From contig DASXUQ010000008.1 of the NCBI GenBank assembly GCA_036504735.1, positions 248,001-312,000 on the forward strand: a DNA stretch of 64,000 bases, given 5' to 3'. How positions within the stretch are numbered: the stretch's first letter is position 1; every line of letters begins with the position of its first letter. Shown here piece by piece: positions 8,965 to 17,386 of the stretch. The stretch comes from a bacterium (GTDB taxonomy: Bacteria; Electryoneota; RPQS01). Under the pieces are notes generated by a model that was not told the DNA's origin, searched no databases, and saw only the letters and a list, made by a program, of their open reading frames with translations. The position numbers were made by a program, and so were the translations under genes.

Positions 8965-9759
8965 TTGACCTCCGAACCTTTCTGGCTGTTCGCCCTTGGT
9001 CTGGGCACCGGGGTGATCAGCGGCTACCTTGGCATTGGCGGCGCGCTGATTATAATTCCCGTGCTGCTGGAACTGTTCGCGGCGCGCGGCATTCCCGAAG
9101 AGTTGCGCATGCACCTTGTGGTCGGCACCAGCATGCTGGCTATTGTCGGTGCGGTGACCTCTTCGACTATTGCCCACGCGAAGGCAAAACGCGTCTACTG
9201 GCCCGCCGTGCCGTTTACCGCCGCGACCGCCGTCGTCATGTCCCTCATCGGCTCCAGGCTCTCCGCGCTCTCCTCGGCATCGTTCCTTAAAGGCTTCTTT
9301 GTCATCTTTGCGCTGTGCAGTGCGGCCATGCTGCTCATCAAGCCGCCCGCGCCGCCGCAGGAGATTTCCCTGCACCGCAACCGCTTGCTGGCGATTGGCC
9401 TGCTCGCGGGAATCGTCTCGGCCTACATCGGTGTGGCGGGCGGAATCGTGATGGTGCCGCTGTTTATCCTCTGGGCGGGAGTGCCCACCGAAATGGCCGC
9501 CGGAACCAGCACCGCCGTGGGAATCATTACGGCCATTGTCGGCACCACCGGCCACATTCTGAACGGCCTGAACGTGCCGAACCGCCCGGAAGGCGCATGG
9601 GGCTTTGTGCTCCCTGCCGTGGCCCTGCCGATTCTTGCCGGGACCATCTTCGGCGGGCCCCTCGGCAGCAGGCTCAACCGCAAACTGGGCCGCAACGTCT
9701 TCCGCTATGCCTTCGCCGTCTTCCTGCTGCTGATAGCGGGAAAGGTGTGGTTCTGGTAA
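8965..9759 (+). CDS. TauE/SafE-family membrane permease
   Basis: 264 residues, about eight membrane helices in two homologous halves. Each half opens with the family signature: GTGVISGYLGIGGALIIIPV (about residues 14-33) and GIVSAYIGVAGGIVMVPLF (about 151-169), the second followed by TEMAAGTSTAVG. TauE/SafE proteins export or import small anions such as sulfite, sulfoacetate or other organosulfur and C2-C3 compounds; the substrate here cannot be read. The start is TTG 8965, because the ATG at 8954 runs into a stop after four codons. It is the last gene of the unit bracketed by class I inverted repeats. Confidence 0.85.
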   Translation: MTSEPFWLFALGLGTGVISGYLGIGGALIIIPVLLELFAARGIPEELRMHLVVGTSMLAIVGAVTSSTIAHAKAKRVYWPAVPFTAATAVVMSLIGSRLSALSSASFLKGFFVIFALCSAAMLLIKPPAPPQEISLHRNRLLAIGLLAGIVSAYIGVAGGIVMVPLFILWAGVPTEMAAGTSTAVGIITAIVGTTGHILNGLNVPNRPEGAWGFVLPAVALPILAGTIFGGPLGSRLNRKLGRNVFRYAFAVFLLLIAGKVWFW

Positions 9760-9763
9760 ACGC

Positions 9764-9849
9764 TACCCCCCTTAATCCCCCCTTATGCTAAGGGGGGAGA
9801 CCCGATGGCCCTTCCCCCTTTGAAAAAGGGGGAATCAGAAGGGGGTTCT
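9764..9849. repeat. Class I C-run/G-run hairpin repeat, right copy (inverted)
   Basis: Reverse complement of the repeat at 7664-7748, starting five bases after the permease stop. It contains TTATGCTAAGGGGGGAGACC and GAAAAAGGGGGAATCAGAAG. Confidence 0.85.
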
Positions 9850-9901
9850 TCATTCGCATTTCCTATTTTCAAATTTCTAATTTCACATCTTCATCTTGCC
9901 C

Positions 9902-10786
9902 ATGCCTACCATTTCTGAAAGCCATCTCAATTTGAAATTGCTGCGCCGCGGCAAAGTGCGCGACGTGTACGAACTCGATGACAAGCATCTGGTCGTCGTC
10001 ACCTCGGACCGTCTCTCCGCCTTTGATGTGGTGCTGCCTACGCCGATTCCCGGCAAGGGCGCGGTGCTGAACCATCTCACGCGCTTCTGGATGAATCGCT
10101 TTACGGGGATCATCAAGAATCATCTGCCGCAGAACCGCGACGAGTTTTCCTCGCTGATGCAAAGCCTGGCCGCCTCCGAGGAGGACCTGACCACCGACCA
10201 CATCGAAGTGGTGCGCAAGGCCGAAGTGTTCCCCATCGAGTGCGTCGTGCGCGGCTATCTGGCCGGATCCGGCTGGAAGGATTACCAGAAATCGGGTGAA
10301 GTGTGCGGCTACAAGCTCGGCGAAGGGCTGCTGCAGTGCGCCGAACTTCCCGAGCCGCTGTTCACGCCGTCCACCAAGGCGATGGAAGGTCACGACGAAA
10401 ATATCACCGTGGCACAGGCCGCCAACATCATCGGCAAGGATGCCGCGGACAAGCTGGCGGAAGCCTCGCTGGCCCTGTACAAAGCTGGCCGTGATTACGC
10501 ACGCGAGCGCGGCATCATTATCGCCGATACCAAGTTTGAGTTCGGACTCGTGGATGGCGAGATCGCCGTGGTGGATGAAGTGCTGACGCCCGACAGCTCG
10601 CGCTTCTGGCCGGCGGACCGCTATGAAGCCGGACGCGATCAGGCCAGCTACGACAAGCAGATCGTGCGCAACTATCTGATTGACATCGGCTGGGACAAGA
10701 CCCCTCCCGGACCGCGCCTGCCGTTCATGATCATCGAAAAGACCGCTCAAGCCTACCGCGAAATTCTGGAACGATTGACGAAGTGA
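9902..10786 (+). CDS. purC: Phosphoribosylaminoimidazole-succinocarboxamide synthase
   Basis: SAICAR synthetase joins aspartate to CAIR with ATP in de novo purine synthesis (cytoplasm). The 294-residue product is of the longer, Ade1-like type. Visible signatures: RRGKVRDVYEL (P-loop-like ATP segment near the N-terminus), TSDRLSAFDVVLPTPIPGKG (about 32-51), FPIECVVRGYLAGSGWKDY (about 108-126), and IIADTKFEFG followed by DEVLTPDSSRFWPAD (about 200-240). ATG 9902 is chosen; TTG 9896 is possible but adds only two residues. It stands alone, preceded by a pyrimidine-rich class III tract and followed by a terminator. Confidence 0.96.
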   Translation: MPTISESHLNLKLLRRGKVRDVYELDDKHLVVVTSDRLSAFDVVLPTPIPGKGAVLNHLTRFWMNRFTGIIKNHLPQNRDEFSSLMQSLAASEEDLTTDHIEVVRKAEVFPIECVVRGYLAGSGWKDYQKSGEVCGYKLGEGLLQCAELPEPLFTPSTKAMEGHDENITVAQAANIIGKDAADKLAEASLALYKAGRDYARERGIIIADTKFEFGLVDGEIAVVDEVLTPDSSRFWPADRYEAGRDQASYDKQIVRNYLIDIGWDKTPPGPRLPFMIIEKTAQAYREILERLTK

Positions 10787-10806
10787 CTCTAAGAGAAAAG
10801 TGTGTC

Positions 10807-10836
10807 GGGGCGCATCGCGGGATGCGCCCGTTCTTT
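10807..10836 (+). terminator. Rho-independent terminator after purC
   Basis: GGGCGCATC (10808-10816) pairs with GATGCGCCC (10821-10829) around a short GCGG loop and is followed by GTTCTTTTT. Confidence 0.75.
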
Positions 10837-10862
10837 TTCCCGTCCACAGGAGTGTAAGGCGG

Positions 10863-11444
10863 ATGCTGGTGGTGATAGACAACTACGATTCCTTCACCTA
10901 CAATCTGGTGCATTACCTCGAGATGCTCGGCCAGACGCCGCGCGTTTTTCGGAATGACGGAATCTCCGTGGCCCAATTGCTCGCGCTGAACCCGGATCGC
11001 ATCGTAATCTCCCCCGGTCCCGGTGCGCCCGACGGCGCGGGAATTTCCTGCGACGTAATCCGCGCTTTTGCCGGAAAGATCCCGGTGCTCGGGGTGTGCC
11101 TCGGGCACCAGTGCATTGCCGAAGTGTTCGGTGCGGCGGTCACGAGGTCGGTCTCGCCCACACACGGCAAGCCCTCGCTGATCCGCCACGATGGCCACGG
11201 CCTCTTCTCCGGTCTGCCCAATCCCTTTGAAGCCATGCGCTATCATTCGTTGATTGTCCCCTCCGAAAGTCTTCCCGAGTGCCTGATCGCCACCGCCTGG
11301 TCCGCCGACGGAATTGTCATGGGACTGAGCCATGACAGCTTTGCCGTTACCGGAGTGCAATTTCATCCGGAATCCATTCTGACACCCGATGGCCTGAGCC
11401 TCCTCAAAAATTTCCTCGCCATCGAAGGTGGCCGGTGGGAATAG
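10863..11444 (+). CDS. pabA: Aminodeoxychorismate/anthranilate synthase glutaminase subunit
   Basis: 193 residues, a class I glutamine amidotransferase that supplies ammonia for chorismate amination. The triad is visible: Cys79 in GVCLGHQCIAE, and His168 and Glu170 in GVQFHPESIL. The N-terminus MLVVIDNYDSFTYNLV is the classic TrpG/PabA start; ATG 10863 therefore replaces an in-frame start at 10800. The next gene begins ten bases before its stop and encodes a PabB-PabC fusion. This assigns the pair to p-aminobenzoate (folate) synthesis rather than tryptophan, though TrpG/PabA subunits can serve both. Confidence 0.93.
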   Translation: MLVVIDNYDSFTYNLVHYLEMLGQTPRVFRNDGISVAQLLALNPDRIVISPGPGAPDGAGISCDVIRAFAGKIPVLGVCLGHQCIAEVFGAAVTRSVSPTHGKPSLIRHDGHGLFSGLPNPFEAMRYHSLIVPSESLPECLIATAWSADGIVMGLSHDSFAVTGVQFHPESILTPDGLSLLKNFLAIEGGRWE

Positions 11445-13183
11445 TCGCCGACACTCCCGGCACGGTGCTTGTTCAGCGGGATGGCGCAGATTGGCTGCTC
11501 TTCACCAGGCCGCAAAACATCTTGTGTGCGCACACACTCGATGATGTCCGCCCCCTGATCGAAGAGGTCGAGCGATGCACCGCGCGCGGACTGTGGGCTG
11601 CCGGATTCTTAAGCTATGAAGCCGCGCCCGCGTTTGATCCGGCGCTGGTCACGCACGAGCGCGCCGTTACTCCGCTGGCGTGGTTCGGCATCTATGAGGC
11701 ACCGCAAAGCCTTTCCGCTCTTCCGGAGGGAGCGGAGGCTTTCGAAGCGGGAGCATGGATCTCCACCGTTACGGAAGAAAGCTACGCCGAATCCCTTTCG
11801 CGGATCAAAGAATATATCGCGGGCGGCGACACCTATCAGGTCAACTTTACGCTGCGGCTGCGAACGGGGTTTGAGGGCAGTCCGTGGTCCCTGTTCCGGC
11901 ATCTTGTGCGCAATCAATCTCCGCGCTGCGCCGCCTATGTTCACGCCGGAGAGCACGTCCTCTGCTCCGCATCCCCGGAACTGTTTTTTCGCTTGGACGG
12001 CTCGCACATCACCTGCCGCCCCATGAAGGGCACCGCGCCGCGCGGCCTGACCTCCGCTGAAGATGCTCTGAACACGCGGCGTCTGCAGGCCTCCGAAAAG
12101 GAACGCGCCGAAAATGTGATGATCGTGGACATGGTGCGCAATGACCTCTCGCGTATCGCCGCGCGGGGCAGCGTGCATGTGCCCGAACTGTTTGCCGTAG
12201 AACGCTACTACACTCTGCTGCAACTGACCTCCACCGTCGCCGCCGAGACCCACGCGCCGCTTGGCGAACTGTTGGCCGCGCTGTTCCCCTGCGCGTCCAT
12301 CACCGGCGCGCCCAAGGTGCGCACCATGCAGATCATCCGCGAGCTGGAAACCACGCCGCGCGGAGTCTACACCGGCAGCATCGGTTATGTCTCTCCGCAG
12401 CGCCGGATGCAGTTCAATGTCGCCATCCGCACCGTGGACATTGATACCGCACAGCGCACCGCCGAATACGGCACGGGCGGCGGCATTGTCTGGGATTCGC
12501 GCACAGGCCGAGAGTACGAGGAGTGCCTGCTCAAGGCCGCCGTGCTGACGGCGTCGCGCCCCGACTTCTCGCTGCTCGAAACTCTGCTCTGGAAGCCGCC
12601 TTCCGGATTCTTCCTGCTGGAGCGGCATCTCGAACGTCTTCTGTCCTCGGCGGACTACTTCGCTTTCCGCGCCGACAAACAACAGATTCTTGCTGCCCTT
12701 ACTGCGGCGGTGGAGCCTCTGGAACAGGCCCCGCACAAGATCCGTCTGCAACTTTCCGAAGGTGGCGCGATCCGCGTGGAGGCGGAGCTACTCTCCAGAA
12801 ATTTCAAGTCCCGCCGCTGGCGCGTGGCTCTGGCAGGCAACCCCATCGATTCGCACAACCGTTTCCTCTACCACAAGACCACAGCACGATCTGTGTACAA
12901 TGCCGCGCAGGCCGGGCATCCCGGTTGCGACGACGTTTTGCTGTGGAATGAGCGCGGCGACATCACCGAATCTACCGTCGCCAATGTGGTGGCACAGTTT
13001 GGACGCGAGTTGGTTACGCCGCCCGTTTCCTGCGGGCTACTCGCCGGAGCTTACCGCGCGCACCTGCTGGCCAAGGGCCGGATTGCAGAGCGTTGCATTT
13101 CGAAAGATGAACTGAGGCACGCCGAGCGGGTGTACCTGATCAACTCCGTGCGGGGCTGGATTCCCGTCGATCTTGCCCTCTGA
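11435..13183 (+). CDS. pabB: Aminodeoxychorismate synthase I fused to aminodeoxychorismate lyase
   Basis: 582 residues holding two enzymes. About residues 100-365 are the chorismate-binding domain: GGDTYQVNFTLRL, MKGTAPRG, MIVDMVRNDLSRIA, CASITGAPKVRTMQIIRELE and the end motif YGTGGGIVWDS. About residues 375-582 are a fold-type IV PLP enzyme (PabC): GFFLLERHLERLL, Lys481 in YHKTTARSVYN as the likely PLP lysine, and WNERGDITESTVANVV. The fusion makes 4-aminodeoxychorismate and then cleaves it to p-aminobenzoate and pyruvate. GTG 11435 overlaps pabA by ten bases, so the two are translationally coupled. Such fusions are known in several phyla. Confidence 0.93.
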   Translation: MGIVADTPGTVLVQRDGADWLLFTRPQNILCAHTLDDVRPLIEEVERCTARGLWAAGFLSYEAAPAFDPALVTHERAVTPLAWFGIYEAPQSLSALPEGAEAFEAGAWISTVTEESYAESLSRIKEYIAGGDTYQVNFTLRLRTGFEGSPWSLFRHLVRNQSPRCAAYVHAGEHVLCSASPELFFRLDGSHITCRPMKGTAPRGLTSAEDALNTRRLQASEKERAENVMIVDMVRNDLSRIAARGSVHVPELFAVERYYTLLQLTSTVAAETHAPLGELLAALFPCASITGAPKVRTMQIIRELETTPRGVYTGSIGYVSPQRRMQFNVAIRTVDIDTAQRTAEYGTGGGIVWDSRTGREYEECLLKAAVLTASRPDFSLLETLLWKPPSGFFLLERHLERLLSSADYFAFRADKQQILAALTAAVEPLEQAPHKIRLQLSEGGAIRVEAELLSRNFKSRRWRVALAGNPIDSHNRFLYHKTTARSVYNAAQAGHPGCDDVLLWNERGDITESTVANVVAQFGRELVTPPVSCGLLAGAYRAHLLAKGRIAERCISKDELRHAERVYLINSVRGWIPVDLAL

Positions 13184-13199
13184 ATACAGGTCAGAAAGA

Positions 13200-13226
13200 A
13201 AGCGCGAGGCCAAAAGCCTCGCGCTT
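13200..13226. terminator. Bidirectional terminator between converging genes
   Basis: AAGCGCGAGGC (13200-13210) and GCCTCGCGCTT (13216-13226) form an 11-bp perfect stem with a CAAAA loop, between the pabB stop and the stop of the minus-strand gene. Confidence 0.7.
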
Positions 13227-13248
13227 GATATTTCAGGGTGCAGCCAAC

Positions 13249-13653
13249 TCAGCCCCGGGCAATCTGCCGGTAGGGCGGGGGACCGGGAATCACATGCTCT
13301 GCCTCGCCGTAATGGTCGCGAATGAAATTCAGCGCCACGCGGCCAAACACTCGAGTCCCCGCCGCCGCCACGGCGCCGGAAATCAGCCAACCGAGGCCGG
13401 GTAGCAGCTTGATGAATTGCCTCGCCAGTCCTCGCGCCAGAAAGCCTCCCGCTCCCAGACTGGTTACCATGGTGCCGGATTCTGCCGGGGTCATTTCATG
13501 GCCGAACTGCCGGCTGATATCCCGGATCATCTTTCCCTGCAGGCCCCACAGCAGCGGCATGTCCGCTCCGGGAATCGGAGCCATGCCTACCAGGCCAGCC
13601 AGACGGGAATAGTGTTTGATCGTCTTTTCAGATCGTCTGCATTGATCGCACAT
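13249..13653 (-). CDS. Small hydrophobic protein, DUF697-like
   Basis: 134 residues. AGGAG precedes three consecutive ATG codons; the third (13653) has the best spacing and gives MCDQCRRSEKTIKHYSRLAG. A Cys pair (CDQC) at the extreme N-terminus is followed by a glycine-rich hydrophobic region: AGLVGMAPIPGADMPLLWGL, then SLGAGGFLARGLARQF and LPGLGWLISGAVAAAGTRVF. This pattern of short paired hydrophobic helices containing P-x-P-G-A-D is that of DUF697/YcjF-type proteins. No catalytic residues are seen. It is on the minus strand downstream of hsp20 with a terminator between, so it is probably independently expressed. Confidence 0.6.
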   Translation of the reverse strand: MCDQCRRSEKTIKHYSRLAGLVGMAPIPGADMPLLWGLQGKMIRDISRQFGHEMTPAESGTMVTSLGAGGFLARGLARQFIKLLPGLGWLISGAVAAAGTRVFGRVALNFIRDHYGEAEHVIPGPPPYRQIARG

Positions 13654-13728
13654 CATCATCTCCTTTCGCACGTCACAGGACTTGAAACGATGTTCAGGGC
13701 TCAAAGTTCCAGCCATCCCGGAACGCAA

Positions 13729-13759
13729 AAGCGCGAACCTTAGCAGAGAGTTCGCGCTT
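13729..13759 (-). terminator. Terminator after hsp20
   Basis: AAGCGCGAAC (13729-13738) and GTTCGCGCTT (13750-13759) form a 10-bp stem; on the minus strand it is followed by TTTTGCG. Confidence 0.65.
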
Positions 13760-13830
13760 GCGGTGTGTGCGGTCAGGTCAGGGGACCGGCCAGGGCCAGG
13801 GAGAACCCTGTCCGGTCAGGATAAGGAACG

Positions 13831-14286
13831 TTACTTCCGCGTTTCAATCTGGATCTGCCGGGCCTTCGCGGTTTCGGCCTTGGGCAGGGTAATCTTCAGC
13901 ACGCCGTCTTCAAACTGCGCGCGCACATCTTCGGGTTTGACCGTGGTTGGCAGGCTGAAGCTGCGCTCGAACCGGCCATAATTGCGCTCCACGCGGAGCA
14001 GATTGTCCTTGTTCTCCTTGATCTCCTGCCGCTTCTCGCCGGACAGCGTGAGCACATTGTCATGCAGGGTGATCTTGACTTCCTCCTGCTTGACCCCCGG
14101 CAGTTCGGCATGGATTTCGAACCCATCCGCATTTTCAACGATGTCCACATTCGGTCCCCACAAGGACATTTCGGACGGCTGGGCATTATTCAGGAACTCC
14201 TCCATCATCCGCGTCAGCGGACGCCATGTGCCGGTGAAGAAGGGGCGCAGTTCGGAATCAACGGGTTGCCATCTGGTAATAGACAT
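13831..14286 (-). CDS. Small heat shock protein, Hsp20/alpha-crystallin family
   Basis: 151 residues, the usual length. Residues about 45-140 are the alpha-crystallin domain: VDIVENADGFEIHAELPGVK, then LTLSGEKRQE, RVERNYGRFERSFSLP and AQFEDGVLKITLPK with the conserved G-V-L motif (the A-x-x-x-n-G-V-L signature of the family). These ATP-independent chaperones form oligomers that hold unfolding proteins in the cytoplasm. A strong purine-rich ribosome site (GAGAGGAAAGG) precedes the ATG. The 650-base upstream region is shared with divergent pfkA. No CIRCE element or clear sigma32 box was seen. Confidence 0.95.
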   Translation of the reverse strand: MSITRWQPVDSELRPFFTGTWRPLTRMMEEFLNNAQPSEMSLWGPNVDIVENADGFEIHAELPGVKQEEVKITLHDNVLTLSGEKRQEIKENKDNLLRVERNYGRFERSFSLPTTVKPEDVRAQFEDGVLKITLPKAETAKARQIQIETRK

Positions 14287-14556
14287 GGTAAAACCTTTCC
14301 TCTCTTGAAATTTTTGCCTGACAAGATGATCGTGTCGTACATCCAGAGCTTTTGCAACGGCTGTGCCACATGAAGTATATATATGTAATTGATAATTTTA
14401 CGTAACGGGATCGGCGTTCCATTGTCCGGCACCACAAAAGTGACTGCCAAAATGCGGGTGAAGTCTGCCAAATGATTCTTCGCATACCGTCACCTTGGCA
14501 GATGCCGTGGCAGAGGATGATTTCGGTGGCGCGCCACGCCCCACCTATCCTACTAT

Positions 14557-14745
14557 CCGGCATGCTCCGTCGTGCCGGATTTCCCGTGCCTGCAGCCCTC
14601 CGGGCTGACGGTCCGCTGAAGGCGAGATCTCGCTCCGCCGGACCGGAGGCTGCCGCTAGGGATACGTCTTGGGACCGCGCGGTATTCCCGCGCTGTCCCC
14701 CCGCCGAAGGCGGCCCCGGGTGCAGGCGTCACGCCTGCTGGGGTA
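14557..14745. repeat. Class II hairpin mosaic repeat, copy 1
   Basis: Opens with CCGGCATG-CTCCGT-CGTGCCGG, continues with CCGGGCTGACGGTCCGCTGA, AGGCGAGATCTCGCTCCGCC, GACCGCGCGGTATTCCCGCG and CCGCCGAAGGCGGCC, and closes with GGCGTCACGCC. The blocks recur in the same order at 37064-37255 and 58878-59070, with single blocks at 23036-23165. Confidence 0.85.
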
Positions 14746-14875
14746 TTATTTTTGCACTATCGCAGATGATATGCGGGTCGGGGCAAGCGGGGTGAGGGCA
14801 AGGAACGGCGGTCTTCCATCGAATTTCCGAATTAATCCTTCATCATTCACCCTTCATCCTTTCTTCCTTTGTGCC

Positions 14876-14904
14876 TTGACAATCCCCCAGAGAAGTAGTA
14901 CATT
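14876..14904 (+). promoter_or_regulatory. pfkA promoter, sigma70-type
   Basis: TTGACA (14876-14881), a 17-base spacer and TACATT (14899-14904) lie 32 bases before the pfkA ATG. This is the best match to the housekeeping consensus in the window. Confidence 0.6.
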
Positions 14905-14936
14905 TTTCTTTTCACTGCGAAATTTCTGAAGAATCC

Positions 14937-15959
14937 ATGCGACTTGCCATCCTCACCAGCGGCGGCGACTGCCCCGGCTTAAATGCCGTCATTCGCGCCG
15001 TGGTACGCACTGCGACGGACCACTACCGGTATGAATGCGTCGGCATCAAGAACGGCTGGAAAGGTGCCGCCACCGGTGAAATCATTCCGCTGCCCACCTC
15101 CTCCGTATCCGGCATTCTCTACCGTGGCGGAACGATCCTTGGAACCTCTCGGTTCAATCCCTTGAAGGACGGGGAAACCACCGCGCGCATTCTGGAAAAC
15201 CTGACACTGCACCACATCGGCGCAGTGATCTGCGTCGGCGGCGACGGCACTCTGCGCGCCTCCCATGAGATGGTGCGTATGGGCGTTAACGTGGTGGGCG
15301 TTCCCAAGACCATCGATAATGATATTGCCGCCACGGACGTGACGTTCGGCTTTCACACTGCCGTGCAAATCGTCACGGATGCCATCGACCGCCTGCACAC
15401 CACCGCCGAGTCCCACAACCGCATTATGATCCTCGAGACGATGGGACGCAACACCGGCTGGATCGCGCTCACTGCGGGACTGGCTGGCGGCGCAGACCTG
15501 ATCCTGATTCCCGAGCGGCCCTTCTCCTATGATAAGATCTGCACCATGCTCGCCCAGCGGCACAAACGCAAATCGTTCTCGATTGTCGTCGTCGCCGAAG
15601 GCGCCTTTCCCGAGGGCGGGCAGGCGGTGAACATCGGCGCGCTGGATGCCTTCGGCAGACCGCGTCTCGGCGGCATCGGCCATGAACTCGGACAGGAGAT
15701 CGAAAAACGGCTCGGCATCGAATGCCGCGTCACCGATCTGGGCTATGTGCAGCGTGGCGGCACTCCCGCCGCCTTCGACCGTGTGCTCGCCACGCGCTTC
15801 GGCGTCGCCGCGGTGGAAGCCGTCGCCAACGGCCAGTTCGACCATTTCGTCGCCCTGCGCGGCGAACAGCTCATCACCATCCCCATTGCCGAGGGCATCG
15901 GCGCCTGCAAGCAGGTGGATGACAAGCTCTTTGAAACCGCGGAGCTGTTCTTCGGATGA
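14937..15959 (+). CDS. pfkA: 6-phosphofructokinase
   Basis: 340 residues; phosphorylates fructose 6-phosphate in glycolysis. Family signatures: LTSGGDCPGLNAVIRA (N-terminus), GGDGT (residues 101-105), PKTIDNDI (123-130), ETMGRNTGWIA and YVQRGG. The residue pair that predicts the phosphoryl donor is Gly104 with Lys124. PPi-dependent enzymes have Asp104/Lys124 and E. coli has Gly104/Gly124; the Gly/Lys mix is known from ATP-dependent actinobacterial enzymes, so ATP is favoured here. The allosteric details cannot be read. The next gene overlaps the stop by four bases (ATGA). A good promoter lies upstream, and the remaining lower-glycolysis genes follow within 10 kb. Confidence 0.95.
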   Translation: MRLAILTSGGDCPGLNAVIRAVVRTATDHYRYECVGIKNGWKGAATGEIIPLPTSSVSGILYRGGTILGTSRFNPLKDGETTARILENLTLHHIGAVICVGGDGTLRASHEMVRMGVNVVGVPKTIDNDIAATDVTFGFHTAVQIVTDAIDRLHTTAESHNRIMILETMGRNTGWIALTAGLAGGADLILIPERPFSYDKICTMLAQRHKRKSFSIVVVAEGAFPEGGQAVNIGALDAFGRPRLGGIGHELGQEIEKRLGIECRVTDLGYVQRGGTPAAFDRVLATRFGVAAVEAVANGQFDHFVALRGEQLITIPIAEGIGACKQVDDKLFETAELFFG

Positions 15960-16822
15960 AACGCACCTTCTTCTGTGTCGCGGTGGTCTTCGCCGCCTTC
16001 GTGGTACTCGTCCCGAGGGCAGAAGCCCAATGGACACTCGATTGCAGCACCAGCGTTACCGACAGCGGCGGTACACAGGGTGTCTTGCAGATGCGCAGCG
16101 GCAGCGCTCCGCAATATTGCTACTACGCCATGGACTCGCTGCAGCTCAAGATTTTCACCAACGCCTGCCAGTCCGCGGCCTACACCTACTCCATGACCGC
16201 TGCCGAGCGTTCGGCCTACATGCGCTATGTGTGGGCTACGCCGATGGATTTCACGGGCGACGGCATCAACGAAATCATCCTGATGACCTATACGCTGTCC
16301 GGCTCGGTGCTGCGGTCGGCGATCAAGGTGCTGGATATTACCAGCGGCGCCACGCTGCTGGAACGGCGCAACACGCAGATCTCCTTCACCTGTTACCCTT
16401 ACAACATCGGCGATCTCAACGGTGACGGCATCATCGAGTGTCTGGTTAATGCGCAGTATGTCGCGGGAAGGGATCTCTACAGCGAGGTCTACGATACCGG
16501 CGTTGCCGCATCGGGAGTCCCCACGGCTTCCGTCGCGCCGCAGACGTTTCAGCTCGCGCAGAACTACCCGAATCCTTTCAATCCCACCACGCGGATTGAG
16601 TACAGCATTGCCGCGCCGGGACATGTGAGTCTGGAGATTTTCAATATCTCCGGCCAAAAAGTCACCTCGCTGGTGAACAGCTATCAGACCCCCGGCATGC
16701 ACACGGTCGAATGGACCGGTGCCGATGAGCGCGGCATCCCGCAGGCTTCGGGCTCGTACCTGTATCAGGTTTCCATCGACGGCAAATCCTCGGACGCTCG
16801 TAAAATGATTCTGCTTCGCTAA
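15956..16822 (+). CDS. Secreted protein with T9SS sorting domain and calcium-loop motifs
   Basis: 288 residues with signal peptide ending PRAEA. The middle has two D-x-x-G-D-G-I motifs (MDFTGDGINEIIL and GDLNGDGIIECLV) like the calcium loops of FG-GAP/VCBS repeats, about 60 residues apart. From residue 203 it ends with a T9SS sorting domain (NYPNPFNPTTRIEYSI ... GSYLYQVSIDG ... KMILLR). The ATG overlaps the pfkA stop (ATGA), so a surface protein is translationally coupled to a glycolytic enzyme, which is unusual. The function is unknown; adhesion or surface binding is the common role of such repeats. Confidence 0.85.
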   Translation: MKRTFFCVAVVFAAFVVLVPRAEAQWTLDCSTSVTDSGGTQGVLQMRSGSAPQYCYYAMDSLQLKIFTNACQSAAYTYSMTAAERSAYMRYVWATPMDFTGDGINEIILMTYTLSGSVLRSAIKVLDITSGATLLERRNTQISFTCYPYNIGDLNGDGIIECLVNAQYVAGRDLYSEVYDTGVAASGVPTASVAPQTFQLAQNYPNPFNPTTRIEYSIAAPGHVSLEIFNISGQKVTSLVNSYQTPGMHTVEWTGADERGIPQASGSYLYQVSIDGKSSDARKMILLR

Positions 16823-16852
16823 GAATTTCACCTGAACCTAATCGATACTCCC

Positions 16853-17299
16853 ATGTCTGCAAAAGAAAAATTGTTGGATTTCATCCGCTACGCCGGGGCC
16901 ACCCTCGGCTTTGACGACCTCGAAGAGCCCGAACTGGAACTGGATGTGGAACGGTTGGAAGATGTGGCCTACCCCGCCTACTGCACCGACATCCTGCGCG
17001 AAGAGACCAATGAGGTCTACCGCTTCTGCTTTGTCGAGTCGCTACCGTCCCTCGCCGAGCAGATTCCCTTCTTCTTCGAACAATACCGCGAACTGGAATC
17101 CGTCAGCCTCGAAGAATATGATGGCGCCGTGCTCTTTGTCAAAACCGATACGGAAGATCAGGATTTCTGGTACGTCTATCGCACAGAGACCGGCGAGATC
17201 GGCCTGTTCCACTCCGACTACAGCCTCGACGAAGACGGCGAGGATGGCGAGGATGACGATGAAGATCTGGACGATCACCTGAAAAACGGCAAGGAATAG
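16853..17299 (+). CDS. Acidic protein of unknown function
   Basis: 148 residues, strongly acidic; no signal peptide or membrane segment. It starts with an amphipathic segment (MSAKEKLLDFIRYAGATLGF), continues with a compact alpha/beta-looking body containing many aromatic residues (PFFFEQYRELESVSLEEYDG), and ends in a disordered acidic tail of Asp/Glu/Gly (DEDGEDGEDDDEDLDDH). I do not recognise a family. It lies 30 bases after the T9SS cargo gene and 87 bases before gap; the purine-rich leader GGGAGAAAGAG belongs to gap. Confidence 0.7.
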   Translation: MSAKEKLLDFIRYAGATLGFDDLEEPELELDVERLEDVAYPAYCTDILREETNEVYRFCFVESLPSLAEQIPFFFEQYRELESVSLEEYDGAVLFVKTDTEDQDFWYVYRTETGEIGLFHSDYSLDEDGEDGEDDDEDLDDHLKNGKE

Positions 17300-17386
17300 C
17301 GCGCCCTCCCGCGGCGCGGCGCATAGCATACGGGAGCGGAAAAAGGCAGACCGCTTCCACGAACCATAAGGGAGAAAGAGTTTCCA

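Larger units (their letters stand above)
14287..14936. other. Intergenic region between hsp20 and pfkA
   Basis: 650 bases without a convincing gene. It holds an AT-rich tract (TATATATATGTAATTGATAA near 14376) in the hsp20 leader, a class II repeat mosaic (14557-14745), a pyrimidine stutter of TCATCC words (14829-14872) and the pfkA promoter. Confidence 0.7.
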
